From Actinoplanes sp. SE50/110 (lineage in GTDB: Bacteria > Actinomycetota > Actinomycetes > Mycobacteriales > Micromonosporaceae), in contig NZ_LT827010.1 in NCBI RefSeq assembly GCF_900119315.1, forward strand, positions 8,488,001-8,552,000: DNA of 64,000 nt. Reading direction: 5' to 3'. Below are positions 43,255 to 52,244 of the stretch, one piece after another; position 1 is the stretch's first letter, and the number at the start of each line of letters is the position of its first letter. The notes below the pieces were generated by a model. It had not been told where the DNA came from and made no database searches. It saw only the letters and a list, made by a program, of their open reading frames with translations. The position numbers and the translations under genes were made by a program.

Positions 43255-43430
43255 GTGGCGGTGACACGGCGACGGCGACAGCGGCGGTGACACGGCGGCG
43301 GGCGGCGGTGACACGGCGGCGGGTGGCGGTGGCGATGACACGGCAACGGCGGCGGGTGGCGGTGGCGATGACACGGCAACGGCGGCGGGTGTGGCGGTGG
43401 CGATGACACGGCAACGGTGGCGCTGATACG
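43255..43430. repeat. 33-base minisatellite
   Basis: A unit around GGTGGCGATGACACGGCAAC followed by GGCGGCGGGTGGC recurs at a period of about 33-36 bases (three good copies between about 43326 and 43420), with shorter, more degenerate relatives upstream. Confidence 0.75.
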
Positions 43431-43747
43431 CCGACGGTGACGCGGCGGCAGGATTGCGGACTGTCAGCGCCCCCAATGTGAACCGCTGGGGCCCCTGCGG
43501 TTGAAGGACGGCAGGTCGGGCAGCCCACCGAGCGATGAGATCCCCGGCCACTGCATGGACAGCGGCAAGTCGGCCAGCCACCGCACAGCCCCCGCACGGT
43601 CCAGCCACCCCGCAGGCCGCTGTTCCAGCAGGTGAAAGCACCCCACCAGCACCCCACCAACACCGCGACGCGGCCAAAAATGCCGTGCCGCCGCGTCGCC
43701 GGCCAACAAGGGGGTGGCGAGATGCGAGCAAGACTCTGAACTTTCGT

Positions 43748-43753
43748 TAGGCT
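43748..43753 (+). promoter_or_regulatory. -10 hexamer of leaderless accA promoter
   Basis: TAGGCT, six bases before the accA GTG. Confidence 0.6.
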
Positions 43754-43759
43754 CTAGCC

Positions 43760-45514
43760 GTGCGGAAGATATTGATCGCCAACCGCGGCGAGATCGCCCT
43801 CCGGGTCATCCGGGCCTGCAAGGACGCCGGCCTGACCAGCGTCGCCGTCTACGCCGACGGGGATCGGGACGCCCCCCATGCCCGGCTCGCCGATGAGGCG
43901 TACGCGCTGGACGGCGAGTCCGCCGCCGACACGTACCTGCGGATCGACAAGCTGATCGCGATCGCGGAGCGGGCCGGGGCCGACGCTGTACACCCCGGTT
44001 ATGGGTTCTTGTCGGAGAATGCGGAGTTCGCCGAGGCGGTGCTGGCCGCGGGGTTGACCTGGATCGGGCCGAGCCCGCAGTCGATCCGCGACCTCGGCGA
44101 CAAGGTGACCGCGCGGCACATCGCGCAGCGGGCGGGGGCGCCGCTGGTGCCGGGTACGCCGGAGCCGGTGGCCGATGCCGCGGAGATCGTGGCGTTCGCC
44201 GAGGCGCACGGGCTGCCGGTGGCGATCAAGGCGGCGTTCGGCGGTGGTGGCCGCGGCCTGAAGGTGGCGCGGACGATCGAGGAGATCCCGGCGCTGTTCG
44301 AGAGCGCGACTCGGGAGGCGGTCGCCGCGTTCGGGCGGGGCGAGTGTTTCGTCGAGCGTTACCTGGACCGGCCGCGGCACGTCGAGGCGCAGGTCATCGC
44401 GGACACGCACGGCAATGTCGTGGTGGTCGGCACGCGCGACTGTTCGCTGCAGCGCCGCCACCAGAAGCTGGTGGAGGAGGCGCCCGCGCCGTTCCTCAGT
44501 GACGAGCAGCGTGCGAGCATCCACGAGAGTGCGAAGGCGATCTGCCGGGAGGCCGGCTACTACGGCGCCGGCACCGTGGAATACCTGGTGGGCCAGGACG
44601 GGACGATCTCCTTCCTGGAGGTCAACACCCGGCTCCAGGTGGAGCATCCGGTCAGCGAGGAGACGACCGGTATCGACCTGGTCCGGGAGCAGTTCCGGAT
44701 CGCGGCCGGCGAGCCGCTGGCGATCACCGAGGATCCGGTGCCGCGCGGGCACGCGATCGAGTTCCGGATCAACGGTGAGGACGCGGGCCGCAACTTCCTG
44801 CCGGCGCCGGGCACCGTGTCGACGCTCGTCTGGCCGTCCGGGCCGGGGGTGCGGGTCGACGCGGGTGTCGAGGCGGGCAGCGTGATCGGCGGCAACTTCG
44901 ACTCGATGCTCGCGAAGATCATCGTGGTCGGCGCGACCCGTGAGCAGGCGCTGGAGCGCTCGCGGCGGGTGCTGGACGAGACGGTGATCGAGGGCATCGC
45001 GACGGTGCTGCCGTTCCACCGGGCGGTGGTCCGGGACGCGGCGTTCGTCAGCGAGCCGTTCACCGTGCACACCCGCTGGATCGAGACCGAGTGGGACAAC
45101 CGGGTCCCGGCGTTCAGCGCGCCGGCGCCCGGCGGCGGCGAGGCCGCCGACCGCGAGACCGTCGTGGTCGAGGTCAGCGGCCGGCGGGTCGAGGTCCGCC
45201 TGCCCAAGAGCCTGCTTGCCGGTACGCCCGGACCCGCCGCCGCCCCGCAGAAACGTGCCGGACGGCCTCGCGGTGGCGCCTCCACCGCGGTCGCGAGCGG
45301 CGACAGCCTGACCGCCCCGATGCAGGGCACCGTCGTGAAGGTCGCCGCGCAGAACGGTGACCAGGTCAACGAGGGTGACGTGATCGTGGTGGTCGAGGCG
45401 ATGAAGATGGAGCAGCCGCTGACCGCGCACCGGGCGGGCACGGTGGCCGGCCTGTCGCTGGAGGTCGGCGCCACGGTGACGGCCGGCGCGGTGATCTGCA
45501 CGATCGAGGGCTGA
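43760..45514 (+). CDS. accA: acyl-CoA carboxylase alpha subunit (biotin carboxylase + BCCP)
   Basis: A 584-residue biotinylated subunit. Residues 1-445 are biotin carboxylase: KILIANRGEIALRVIRACKD, HPGYGFLSENAEFA, the ATP loop AAFGGGGRGLKVA, EVNTRLQVEHPVSE. After a linker, residues 510-584 are the carrier domain with the biotinyl-Lys in VVEAMKMEQPL near residue 547. The enzyme carboxylates biotin with bicarbonate and ATP and passes the group to AccD. It corresponds to AccA3. birA, accD and accE of this window are its partners. Confidence 0.96.
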   Translation: MRKILIANRGEIALRVIRACKDAGLTSVAVYADGDRDAPHARLADEAYALDGESAADTYLRIDKLIAIAERAGADAVHPGYGFLSENAEFAEAVLAAGLTWIGPSPQSIRDLGDKVTARHIAQRAGAPLVPGTPEPVADAAEIVAFAEAHGLPVAIKAAFGGGGRGLKVARTIEEIPALFESATREAVAAFGRGECFVERYLDRPRHVEAQVIADTHGNVVVVGTRDCSLQRRHQKLVEEAPAPFLSDEQRASIHESAKAICREAGYYGAGTVEYLVGQDGTISFLEVNTRLQVEHPVSEETTGIDLVREQFRIAAGEPLAITEDPVPRGHAIEFRINGEDAGRNFLPAPGTVSTLVWPSGPGVRVDAGVEAGSVIGGNFDSMLAKIIVVGATREQALERSRRVLDETVIEGIATVLPFHRAVVRDAAFVSEPFTVHTRWIETEWDNRVPAFSAPAPGGGEAADRETVVVEVSGRRVEVRLPKSLLAGTPGPAAAPQKRAGRPRGGASTAVASGDSLTAPMQGTVVKVAAQNGDQVNEGDVIVVVEAMKMEQPLTAHRAGTVAGLSLEVGATVTAGAVICTIEG

Positions 45515-45519
45515 CCGGC

Positions 45520-46155
45520 TCACCGTCCCATCGCCCGGACGCGGCCCAGGATCACCCGGGCCGCTTCCACCGGGTCTTCCTGGGTGCTGTCCGGGAAGGC
45601 CCCGCTGAGCCACAGGGTGGCGAAGCCGTGCACCATCGACCAGGCGGCCAGGCCGACTTCGCGGACCTCGTCGGAGACCAGGTCGGCGGTGCCTTCGCGG
45701 GCGGCCCGGGCGTGGGTCGCCACGTCCGGGCCGGCCAGCGGCGCGTCCGGCAGGTCGGTCATTCCGGCGTACAGCGCGTCGGCCGCCTGGCGCCGCGCGG
45801 CCAGCAGCGCCGGGTCGTCGGCGTGGTAGAGGTCGGTCCGGAACATCACCTCGAACGTCGCCCGGTTGGCCAGCGCGAACCGCAGGTAGGTCACCCCGAG
45901 TTCGAGCAGGCTGTTGCTGGCCAGCCGGGAGGTGGCCAGGGCTTTGGCGAGCTGTTCGAAGCCGTCGGTGGCGAGCGCGGTGAGCAGCCCGGCCCGGTCG
46001 GCGAAGTGGTGCCCGGGAGCGGCGTGCGAGACCCCGGCCCGGCGGGCCAGATCCCGCATGCTGAGCGCGGTCACCCCGGTTTCGGTGATCGAGTCGGCGG
46101 CCGCCTTCAGCAGGGCCCGGCGGAGGTCACCGTGGTGGTAGCTCGGTCTGGTCAC
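45520..46155 (-). CDS. TetR family regulator (WHG-type C-terminus)
   Basis: A 211-residue repressor-type protein. The N-terminal HTH is DLRRALLKAAADSITETGVTALSMRDLARRAGVSHAAPGHHFADRAGLLTALA; the C-terminal ligand domain holds VREVGLAAWSMVHGFATLWLSGAF, the WHG block. Ligand unknown. GTG at 46155 gives MTRPSYHHGDLR as in relatives. Five bases separate its end from accA (convergent). It is divergent from dedA, which it may control; its own promoter is leaderless. Confidence 0.9.
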   Translation of the reverse strand: MTRPSYHHGDLRRALLKAAADSITETGVTALSMRDLARRAGVSHAAPGHHFADRAGLLTALATDGFEQLAKALATSRLASNSLLELGVTYLRFALANRATFEVMFRTDLYHADDPALLAARRQAADALYAGMTDLPDAPLAGPDVATHARAAREGTADLVSDEVREVGLAAWSMVHGFATLWLSGAFPDSTQEDPVEAARVILGRVRAMGR

Positions 46156-46161
46156 CGGCCC

Positions 46162-46167
46162 AGGATA
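46162..46167 (-). promoter_or_regulatory. -10 hexamer of leaderless tetR promoter
   Basis: TATCCT on the minus strand, six bases before the TetR GTG. Confidence 0.6.
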
Positions 46168-46415
46168 ACTAGGCAGCGACAAGATGCCGGGTGGCCGCTG
46201 GGACGGGCCGCCGATACGGGACCTACCGGCGGCCCGCGGCCGCGGCACCGAACCGGGGAGATCCGAGCCCGCGGGCACCGCCAACGGTACGCCCCGCCGT
46301 CGGGGACACCGAGAAAACCGGGGGCGGGACGGGACCTTTCGGTCGTACCGTGGCGGGCATCACTGTCTGTCCCGATTCCCGTGGCGCATGCTGAACACAG
46401 CGCCCTCTCAGGTGC

Positions 46416-46437
46416 GCTCCCGGACAATGCCGGGAGC
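46416..46437 (+). other. hairpin in the dedA leader
   Basis: GCTCCCGG (46416-46423) pairs with CCGGGAGC (46430-46437) around ACAATG, 26 bases before the dedA ATG. It may be a leader structure. The rest of the 308-base gap 46156-46463 shows no gene. Confidence 0.4.
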
Positions 46438-46463
46438 CCTGAAACCGCGAGGTGGCCCCTGCA

Positions 46464-47141
46464 ATGACCGAACTGCTGACGATGGTGGCCTCACCGGTAC
46501 TGGTCTACCTCGCACTGTTCGGATTTCTGGCGGTCGATGCACTGATCCCGGTCGTCCCGATCCAGGCCATCATGATCACTACCGGTGCGCTGACCGTCTA
46601 CGGTCACCTGCACCTGGGTGTGGTCATCGCGATCGGCGCGCTCGGCATGTTCACCGGCGACCTGATCGCCTTCCTGCTGGGCCGCTCCACCGGGCATCGC
46701 CTGAGCGCGCTGCACGCCCGGTTCGCCCCGCGCACCACCGACTCCCGCACCCGGCAGGCAGCCGAGCGGTTCACCCGCGGCCTGCGCAAGCCGGGGCCGC
46801 TGGTGGTGCTGCTCTGCCGGTTCGTCCCGGGCGGCCGGATGGCGTCCGGCTACCACGCGGGCCGCACCGGCTACCCGATGCGGCTCTTCGTGGCATACGA
46901 CCTCGGCGCCGCCCTCTGCTGGGCCGGTTACGGCGGCCTGGTCGGGCATCTGGGCGGCACCGCGGTCACCCAGTCGGCCTGGCGGCTGTTCGCGATCGCG
47001 GCCGGCGCGGCCCTGATCTTCGGGACGGCCGGCTGGATCCTCGCCCTTTTCGGGGGCCGCGAGTCGGCTACTGGATCTCGTGCTGCATCAGCTGACGAGC
47101 CGCTTCCGCGATCGAACCCGACAGCGACGGATAGATCGTGA
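46464..47141 (+). CDS. DedA family membrane protein
   Basis: A 225-residue DedA (VTT domain) protein with about five membrane segments. LAVDALIPVVPIQAIMITTGAL, FTGDLIAFLLGRSTG and LCRFVPGGRMASGYHAGRTGYPMRLFVAYDLGAALCWAGYGGLVG carry the conserved acidic and Arg residues (FVPGGR). DedA proteins act in lipid carrier or phospholipid flipping and membrane homeostasis. ATG at 46464 was chosen; GTG at 46452 is possible. The last 74 bases overlap the end of lpdA on the other strand. Confidence 0.88.
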   Translation: MTELLTMVASPVLVYLALFGFLAVDALIPVVPIQAIMITTGALTVYGHLHLGVVIAIGALGMFTGDLIAFLLGRSTGHRLSALHARFAPRTTDSRTRQAAERFTRGLRKPGPLVVLLCRFVPGGRMASGYHAGRTGYPMRLFVAYDLGAALCWAGYGGLVGHLGGTAVTQSAWRLFAIAAGAALIFGTAGWILALFGGRESATGSRAASADEPLPRSNPTATDRS

Positions 47142-48468
47142 TGGTATGGGCCAGCTGGTCCACGGTCAGGTTGTTCTCGATCGCCATGGTGATCGGCAGG
47201 ATCAGTTCGCTCGCCTTCGGAGCGACCACCACCCCGCCGACGATCTGACCGGTCGCCGGCCGGCAGAACAGTTTGACGAAACCGTCCCGCAGGTCGGCCA
47301 TCTTGGCCCGGGCGTTGCCGGTCAGCGGCAGCATCACCTGGCGGGCCGGGGTGCGCCCGGAGTCCACCTCGTTCTGCGAAACGCCGACGGTGGCCAGCTC
47401 CGGGTCGGTGAACACGTTCGCCGAGACGGTGCGCAGCCGCAGCGGGGCGACCGCCTCCCCCATGGCGTGCCAGATCGCGATCCGGCCCTGCATCGCCGCG
47501 ACGCTGGCCAGTGGCAGCACCCCGGTGCAGTCACCGGCGGCGTAGATGCCCGGCACGTTGGTCCGCGACACCCGGTCCACGGTGACGTAGCCACCCTGGC
47601 CGACCGCCACGCCGTACTCCGCCAGGCCGAGGTCCCGGGTGTTCGGGATGGCACCGACGGCGATCAGCGCGTGCGAGGCGTCGACCACCCGGCCGTCGGC
47701 CAGGGTGACCCGCACGCCGGTGCCGGTGTTCACCACCGAGTCACCCCGGGCCTGGCTGAGAATGGTCATCCCGCGCTCGCGGAAGACCCGCTCGATCGCC
47801 ATCGCGGCGTCCGCGTCCTCGTGCGGCATCACCCGTTCGCGGCTGGAGACGAGCGTCACCTGCACGCCCATCGCCAGGTACGCGCTGGCGAACTCGGCAC
47901 CGGTGACACCGGAACCGATCACCACGAGGTGCTCGGGGAGCTCGGTCAGGTCGTACACCTGCCGCCAGTCGAGGATGCGCTCGCCGTCCGGGCGGGCGGT
48001 CGGCAGCACCCGCGGGGTGGCGCCGGTGGCCAGCAGCACGGTGTCCGCCTCGACCGCGTACGGCCTGCCCTCGTGCGGGGTGATCAGCACCTGATGGGTG
48101 TGGCCGAGCCGGTCCTCGCCCAGCCGGGCCCGGCCGTGCACCACGTCGACACCGGCTTTGACCAGCTTGGTCTGGATGTCGCCGGACTGGGCCAGGGCGA
48201 GTTTCTTGACCCGCTCGTTGACCGCGGTCGCGTCGACGCTCACCCCGTCCAGGCCGCGGGAGCGGATCCCGAACCGGTCGTTGTGGCGGTATCCGGTCAT
48301 CACCTCGGAGCTGGCGATGAACGTCTTGGACGGGACACAGTCGGTCAGCACGCAGGCGCCACCGGGACCGTCCGCCTCGACCAGGGTCACATCGGCGTCG
48401 AGCTGCGCGGCGACCAGAGCCGCCTCATAGCCGCCCGGTCCCCCACCGATGATCACGATCCGACTCAC
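47068..48468 (-). CDS. lpdA: LpdA-type NAD(P)H-quinone reductase (flavoprotein disulfide reductase family)
   Basis: A 466-residue FAD enzyme. VIIGGGPGGYEAALVAAQL binds FAD, LVVIGSGVTGAEFASAYLAMG binds NAD(P)H, VPGIYAAGDCTGVLPLAS is the second FAD motif. GGACVLTDCVPSK (Cys39, Cys44) keeps both Cys at the redox-disulfide position, but the C-terminal HPxxxE base is replaced (TITIYPSLSGSIAEAA). M. tuberculosis LpdA (Rv3303c) reduces quinones and, from memory, has only one of the Cys. GTG at 48468 follows GGAGGTCGGG by a few bases. Confidence 0.9.
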   Translation of the reverse strand: MSRIVIIGGGPGGYEAALVAAQLDADVTLVEADGPGGACVLTDCVPSKTFIASSEVMTGYRHNDRFGIRSRGLDGVSVDATAVNERVKKLALAQSGDIQTKLVKAGVDVVHGRARLGEDRLGHTHQVLITPHEGRPYAVEADTVLLATGATPRVLPTARPDGERILDWRQVYDLTELPEHLVVIGSGVTGAEFASAYLAMGVQVTLVSSRERVMPHEDADAAMAIERVFRERGMTILSQARGDSVVNTGTGVRVTLADGRVVDASHALIAVGAIPNTRDLGLAEYGVAVGQGGYVTVDRVSRTNVPGIYAAGDCTGVLPLASVAAMQGRIAIWHAMGEAVAPLRLRTVSANVFTDPELATVGVSQNEVDSGRTPARQVMLPLTGNARAKMADLRDGFVKLFCRPATGQIVGGVVVAPKASELILPITMAIENNLTVDQLAHTITIYPSLSGSIAEAARQLMQHEIQ

Positions 48469-48554
48469 GATTACCCGACCTCCAATAAGTGCATCTGTGC
48501 CGACACGCACTTCTCATATTCTCACCGACCGTCGTTACGACTATCGTCGTCGCC

Positions 48555-49016
48555 GTGCGTCACTACGCCGCGTATGGCTCGAATCTGGACCCAGCCCGCA
48601 TGCTGGCCTACTGTCCGCACTCGCCGATGGTCGGCGTGGGGTGGATCGAAGGCTGGCGCCTGACCTTTGCCGGAGAAGGGGAAATGGGCTGGGAGGGTGC
48701 CGTGACGACGATCGTCGAGTCGCCCGGCGACCGTGTCTTCGTCTCCCTCTACGACGTGCATCCGTGGGATGCGGCACAACTCGACGAGGTCGAGGGGGTG
48801 CCCGCCGGGACGTACCAGAAACTCACCGTGCGTGTATCGACCCTTGACGGTGAGGTGCCCGCCTGGGTGTACGTCTTCGCCGGTTACGAGGGCGGCCTGC
48901 CCACCGCGTGGTATCTCTCCGAGATCGCCACCGCGGCGGAGAAGGCGGGCGCGCCCGACGACTACGTCAGCGACCTGCGGCACCGTCCGACCGGGACGGC
49001 GTCCCCGGAAAGCTAG
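48555..49016 (+). CDS. gamma-glutamylcyclotransferase family protein
   Basis: A 153-residue protein with the GGCT fold: YAAYGSNLDPARM is the substrate-binding YGSNL loop at residues 4-8, and VHPWDAAQLDEVEGVPAGTYQKL holds the catalytic Glu (LDEVEG). Members cyclise gamma-glutamyl amines to 5-oxoproline. Substrate here is unknown; actinomycetes lack glutathione. GTG at 48555 was chosen because the fold starts there; TATCGT lies seven bases upstream. The gene converges with the acetyltransferase gene, overlapping by four bases. Confidence 0.85.
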   Translation: MRHYAAYGSNLDPARMLAYCPHSPMVGVGWIEGWRLTFAGEGEMGWEGAVTTIVESPGDRVFVSLYDVHPWDAAQLDEVEGVPAGTYQKLTVRVSTLDGEVPAWVYVFAGYEGGLPTAWYLSEIATAAEKAGAPDDYVSDLRHRPTGTASPES

Positions 49017-49978
49017 GCCCGGGCCGCCGGCACGGTGGTCTGGTACACATTCGCCCGGTAGAGCGGGGTCATCCCGACCTTCCGGTAGAGGCGTGCGGCC
49101 TCGGTCGGGTTCGCCATGTCCACCCCGAGCCCGGCCGCGGACCGCCCCTTCCCGGCGTAGGCGGCGAAGGCGCGGCGCAGCAGCGCCTCACCGACACCCC
49201 GCTTGCGGTACGGCCGGAGCACCCCCAGATAGCGCACCCAGCCCTCGTCGCGGTCCTCCGGCTCGGTGGACTGCAGCACCCCGGCCAGCTCGCCGTCCGC
49301 CTCCGCCACGAACCACTCGTCGTACGGCACCGGGCCGCCGGTCGCGGCCTGCCGCCGCCAGTCGTCGAAGCTCATCGCCGGATGGTCGGAGTCGAGGAAC
49401 GCCTCCTCGATCACCGCGTGGAAGCGGCGCAGCTCGGCCTCGTCGTCGTGGCGCACCGGGCGGATCGTCACCCCGGCCGGCGGGCGCGGCGCCTCGGCGC
49501 CGATCCCGTCCAGCGACATCCGCATCCGCGCGTGCTGCTTGAGGAAGGTGAAGCCGGCCGCGGTCAGCGCCTCGATGTACTCCGTCTCGGTCGGGATCGC
49601 GCCGGCCCGCACCGTGTACGGGTCGTGGCCCAGTTCGGCGGCCCGCTCGGCCATCCGCCCCATCATCAGGTCGAGCAGCGGGCGCTGGGCCGGCACGCCG
49701 CGCCCCGGCCACACGTAGACCTCCAGAAAGTCCCGGGCCTGGCCGGTCGGGTTCCGCGGATAGGCCCAGCCGGCCAGCCGCCCGGCGTCGTCGAAGGCCA
49801 GCCACGAGTCGCGGCTCATGTCGGTGTGCGGCCCGGTCAGCTCGTCGCGCACCTCGTCGGCGCTGAAGTCGGGCTCACCGACCGCGGCGATGTCACTGGC
49901 GTGCACCAGCTCCAGAATCAGCGGCACGTCGTCGAGGGTGGGCCGGCGTGTGGTCCAGCCGTCCGGAAGCGCGGTCAT
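49013..49978 (-). CDS. double GNAT-domain acetyltransferase
   Basis: A 321-residue protein with two GNAT folds in tandem. The second is complete, with RYLGVLRPYRKRGVGEALLRRAFAAYA (acetyl-CoA-binding R/QxxGxG/A) and LGVDMANPTEAARLYRKVGMTPLYR; the first (residues 10-150) has a weaker motif (LLDLMMGRMAERAAELG). This layout resembles mycothiol synthase MshD, but many tandem GNAT proteins of unknown substrate share it. ATG at 49978 (MTALPDGW) was chosen over the more upstream one at 49987. Confidence 0.85.
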   Translation of the reverse strand: MTALPDGWTTRRPTLDDVPLILELVHASDIAAVGEPDFSADEVRDELTGPHTDMSRDSWLAFDDAGRLAGWAYPRNPTGQARDFLEVYVWPGRGVPAQRPLLDLMMGRMAERAAELGHDPYTVRAGAIPTETEYIEALTAAGFTFLKQHARMRMSLDGIGAEAPRPPAGVTIRPVRHDDEAELRRFHAVIEEAFLDSDHPAMSFDDWRRQAATGGPVPYDEWFVAEADGELAGVLQSTEPEDRDEGWVRYLGVLRPYRKRGVGEALLRRAFAAYAGKGRSAAGLGVDMANPTEAARLYRKVGMTPLYRANVYQTTVPAARA

Positions 49979-50036
49979 GGCTGGCATCCGACCACGGCCC
50001 GCGGTTCTCTGCCAACCGGTTTCACCCCGTGGTGCC

Positions 50037-50774
50037 TCAGCGGACCAGCCGATGCCCGAGCGACTCCAGCAGCCCGGCGAACTCCACCCGCTCCGGCCGG
50101 TCCAGGGTGCCGTAGGCCTGCCCGGCCAACGAATTCGCCACCGCCTCGGCCCACATCAGCCGGCGCACCAGCGGGCCGGCCGACGGATACGGCGCCTGCC
50201 AGCCGAGCGCCACCGCCCCGGTCTCCCCCTCCGGCCCCGCCATGATCGCCTCCAGCGGGGTCAGGCCCCCGGCGCGGACCGCGATCACGTACACCCCCTG
50301 CCGGTGCTCGTGCAGCAGGTGCAGCAGCATCGCGGCGCGGGCCCCCGGCTCCTGGCTCGGCACCGGCATCGCCCGCCAGGCCGCGAACAGCGGCAGCCCG
50401 GCCGGGTCGACCGCGCCCACCACCCGCTCGGCCAGCTCCAGCAGCCGGGTCAGCCGCGGGAAGCCGCCCACCTGCTCCGCACCCCAGGTGCACAGCTCGC
50501 GCAGGTGCCAGGTGGCCACCTCGGACGGCTGCGAACTCTTCGCGGTCGCCTCCCAGCCCTCGGTGACCGCCTCCGGCGCGATGAACGCCACCGCGGCCGC
50601 GACCGTCTCCGGCCGCACGTCACCGAGCGCACCGGCCCGGGCCGACACGTGATAGGCCCAGCCGGAGAGCCCGAGCAGCCGCGCGCGGCGCAGGGTCTGC
50701 GGGGATTCGGCGAAGGCGCCGACGATGGCGGCGAGGCTCGCCTTGGCGTTGGCGGCAGCCTGTTCGGGGGTCAC
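50037..50774 (-). CDS. SCO6745-like family protein
   Basis: A 245-residue, largely helical protein. TLRRARLLGLSGWAYHVSARAGALGDV and RAAMLLHLLHEHRQGVYVIAVRAGGLTPLEAIMAG fit the SCO6745/SalK family, in which the HEHRQG and LTPLEA blocks recur. No reaction is known. GTG at 50774 gives MTPEQAAANAK; an imperfect -10 (CAGAAT) is seven bases upstream. Confidence 0.7.
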   Translation of the reverse strand: MTPEQAAANAKASLAAIVGAFAESPQTLRRARLLGLSGWAYHVSARAGALGDVRPETVAAAVAFIAPEAVTEGWEATAKSSQPSEVATWHLRELCTWGAEQVGGFPRLTRLLELAERVVGAVDPAGLPLFAAWRAMPVPSQEPGARAAMLLHLLHEHRQGVYVIAVRAGGLTPLEAIMAGPEGETGAVALGWQAPYPSAGPLVRRLMWAEAVANSLAGQAYGTLDRPERVEFAGLLESLGHRLVR

Positions 50775-50877
50775 CCGCCCGATTCTGCCCCGCCTGACCG
50801 ATTTACAAAATCCACCGTATCCACAATCCCCGGGCTGAATGCGCCGCGCCCCAAGGTCAAGATCAAATTCATGGAGC

Positions 50878-51040
50878 AGATGTCGTGCGCTGCGGCCGAT
50901 AACTGATCGCTGCTCCCGCCGGGACCCTTGCGGGCCGGGCTGGCCGCTGCGCGTCCAGAGCGCCCGGCCCGCAAGGGCGACGTCCGAGGGTGGGCACGGA
51001 CGCGACACCGCTGCCACCCCGGACCGCCCCGCGCCCCTGG
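50878..51040 (+). repeat. dispersed intergenic repeat, copy A
   Basis: Begins AGATGTCGTGCGCTGCGGCC and ends in CACCGCTGCCACCCCGGACC plus a C-rich tail. Copy B at 54190-54381 on the other strand shares both ends and the GGGACCCTTG/GGACCCTTG centre. Copy A has an internal hairpin of 16 paired bases. The whole gap 50775-51170 has no gene that I can support. Confidence 0.75.
50925..50977. terminator. 16-bp perfect hairpin inside repeat copy A
   Basis: CCCTTGCGGGCCGGGC (50925-50940) and GCCCGGCCCGCAAGGG (50962-50977) are exact complements around a 21-base loop. It follows the end of the coiled-coil gene on the minus strand and could terminate it. Confidence 0.65.
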
Positions 51041-51170
51041 ACCCCGGCCGGCCCGCACCGTGGCCGGCGAACCCAGCATGGCGACTGTGGTGGGGCGAGC
51101 CGCGGCGTGGCCTTCGGCTGCTGCTCCTCGTGGCGCGGCGGATCCTGTGACCAGCCTGGGCGCCGGCTGG

Positions 51171-52244
51171 TCAGGGGAGGTCGTCGAGGGCGGCCTGAAC
51201 GTCGCCGACGCGACGACGGGCGGCGGCGGACTCGCGTTCGGCCGTGCGGCGGGCCTGTTTGCGGCGGGCCACGTCGGCGACCGCCTCGGTGCGGCGGCGT
51301 TCCAGCTCGGCCAGTTCCGCGTCCAGGTCGTCCACCAGGTGCTGGGCGTCTCGTTCGGCTTCCTCGGCGCGGTTGAGGTGTTCGTCGGCGCGGCGCTCGG
51401 CGGCTTCCGCGGCGGCCAGGTCGCGTTCCAGATCGCGGCGCCGCCGCTCCTCCTCGCGGCGCCGGCGTTCCCGGGCCGCCCGTTCCCGCGCCTCCGCCTC
51501 GCGTGCCGCCTCGTTCCGGGCCGCCTCGCGCCGCGCCGCCTCGTCCGGATCCGATTCGTCGGGACCCGCGCCTTTCCGGCCCGCGTCGCCACGGCTGGAT
51601 CGCCAGGTCGCGGCCGGCCCGTCAGCCGGATCGCTCGCGTCACCACGGCTGGATCGCCCGGTCGCGGCCGGCTCGTCAACCGGATCGCTCGCGTCGGCGT
51701 CCTCGTCGTCCTCGGTCACGTCGGCGTCCTCGCCGCCGCTGATCAACCGCAGCCGGGGACGCGGCACCTCGCCGAAGCCGGCATAAGCCGCCGACCGGAT
51801 CAGCCGCCCGGTGCGCACCTGCTCGGCGACCTCCGGATCGGACAGCGCCGCGGTCAGCGTGGTCTCCACCTCGCCCAGCGGCAGCTTCCCGGCCCCGGCG
51901 CCGGCCGCCACGGCCAGCTTGCGGGCCTCGGCGACCAGCGCCGACACGAACGCCCGCCGCTGCTGGGACAACTCCCGCAGCTGGTCACCCTGCAGTTCCC
52001 GCTGGGCGGCCCGCAGCGCCGCGGACAGCTCCACCAGGTCACCGATCAGATCCGGCCGCCGGCGGGCGAGCAGATTGACCACCCAGGCCGCCACGGTCGG
52101 CTTCTTCAGCGCGGCCAGCCGCTTGGCCGCATCCCGGTCGCCGGCCGCCCGGGCCGCCTCGATCGCGGCCGCCCTGGTCGCCACGAAACCTTCCGGCGGC
52201 TCCTCGTACAGCCGCCGCACCACGTCGTCGATCACCTCAGGCAC
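51171..52244 (-). CDS. coiled-coil protein of unknown function
   Basis: A 357-residue protein. Residues 1-165 are helical and conserved-looking (IDDVVRRLYEEPPEGFVATRAAAIEAARAAGDRDAAKRLAALKKPTVAAWVVNLLARRRPDLI), followed by an acidic linker with a repeated SRGDASDP..PAAT segment and a long charged coiled coil of Arg, Glu and Ala (residues 245-350). No membrane segment. GAGGAG lies eight bases before the GTG at 52244. The family is common in actinomycetes and unnamed to me; the N-terminal block suggests a transposon-free housekeeping role, not known. Confidence 0.75.
   Translation of the reverse strand: MPEVIDDVVRRLYEEPPEGFVATRAAAIEAARAAGDRDAAKRLAALKKPTVAAWVVNLLARRRPDLIGDLVELSAALRAAQRELQGDQLRELSQQRRAFVSALVAEARKLAVAAGAGAGKLPLGEVETTLTAALSDPEVAEQVRTGRLIRSAAYAGFGEVPRPRLRLISGGEDADVTEDDEDADASDPVDEPAATGRSSRGDASDPADGPAATWRSSRGDAGRKGAGPDESDPDEAARREAARNEAAREAEARERAARERRRREEERRRRDLERDLAAAEAAERRADEHLNRAEEAERDAQHLVDDLDAELAELERRRTEAVADVARRKQARRTAERESAAARRRVGDVQAALDDLP

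Larger units (their letters stand above)
43111..43759. other. repeat-bearing intergenic region before accA
   Basis: No certain gene in 649 bases. The first half is made of degenerate GGCGGTGACACGGCGACGG-like repeats. The second half (43464-43709) has an 81-codon minus-strand frame with no recognised domain and no good ribosome binding site; I do not call it. Confidence 0.6.

Noticed and set aside
43464..43709. 81-codon minus-strand frame between maf and accA
   Set aside because: Protein-like in places but no domain, no ribosome binding site and it lies next to repeats. Not enough to call a gene.
50990..51376. Small frames across dispersed repeat copy A, with short peptides such as MSCAAAD also found in copy B
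   Set aside because: The peptide similarity comes from the shared DNA repeat; frames are broken differently in the two copies, so coding is unlikely.
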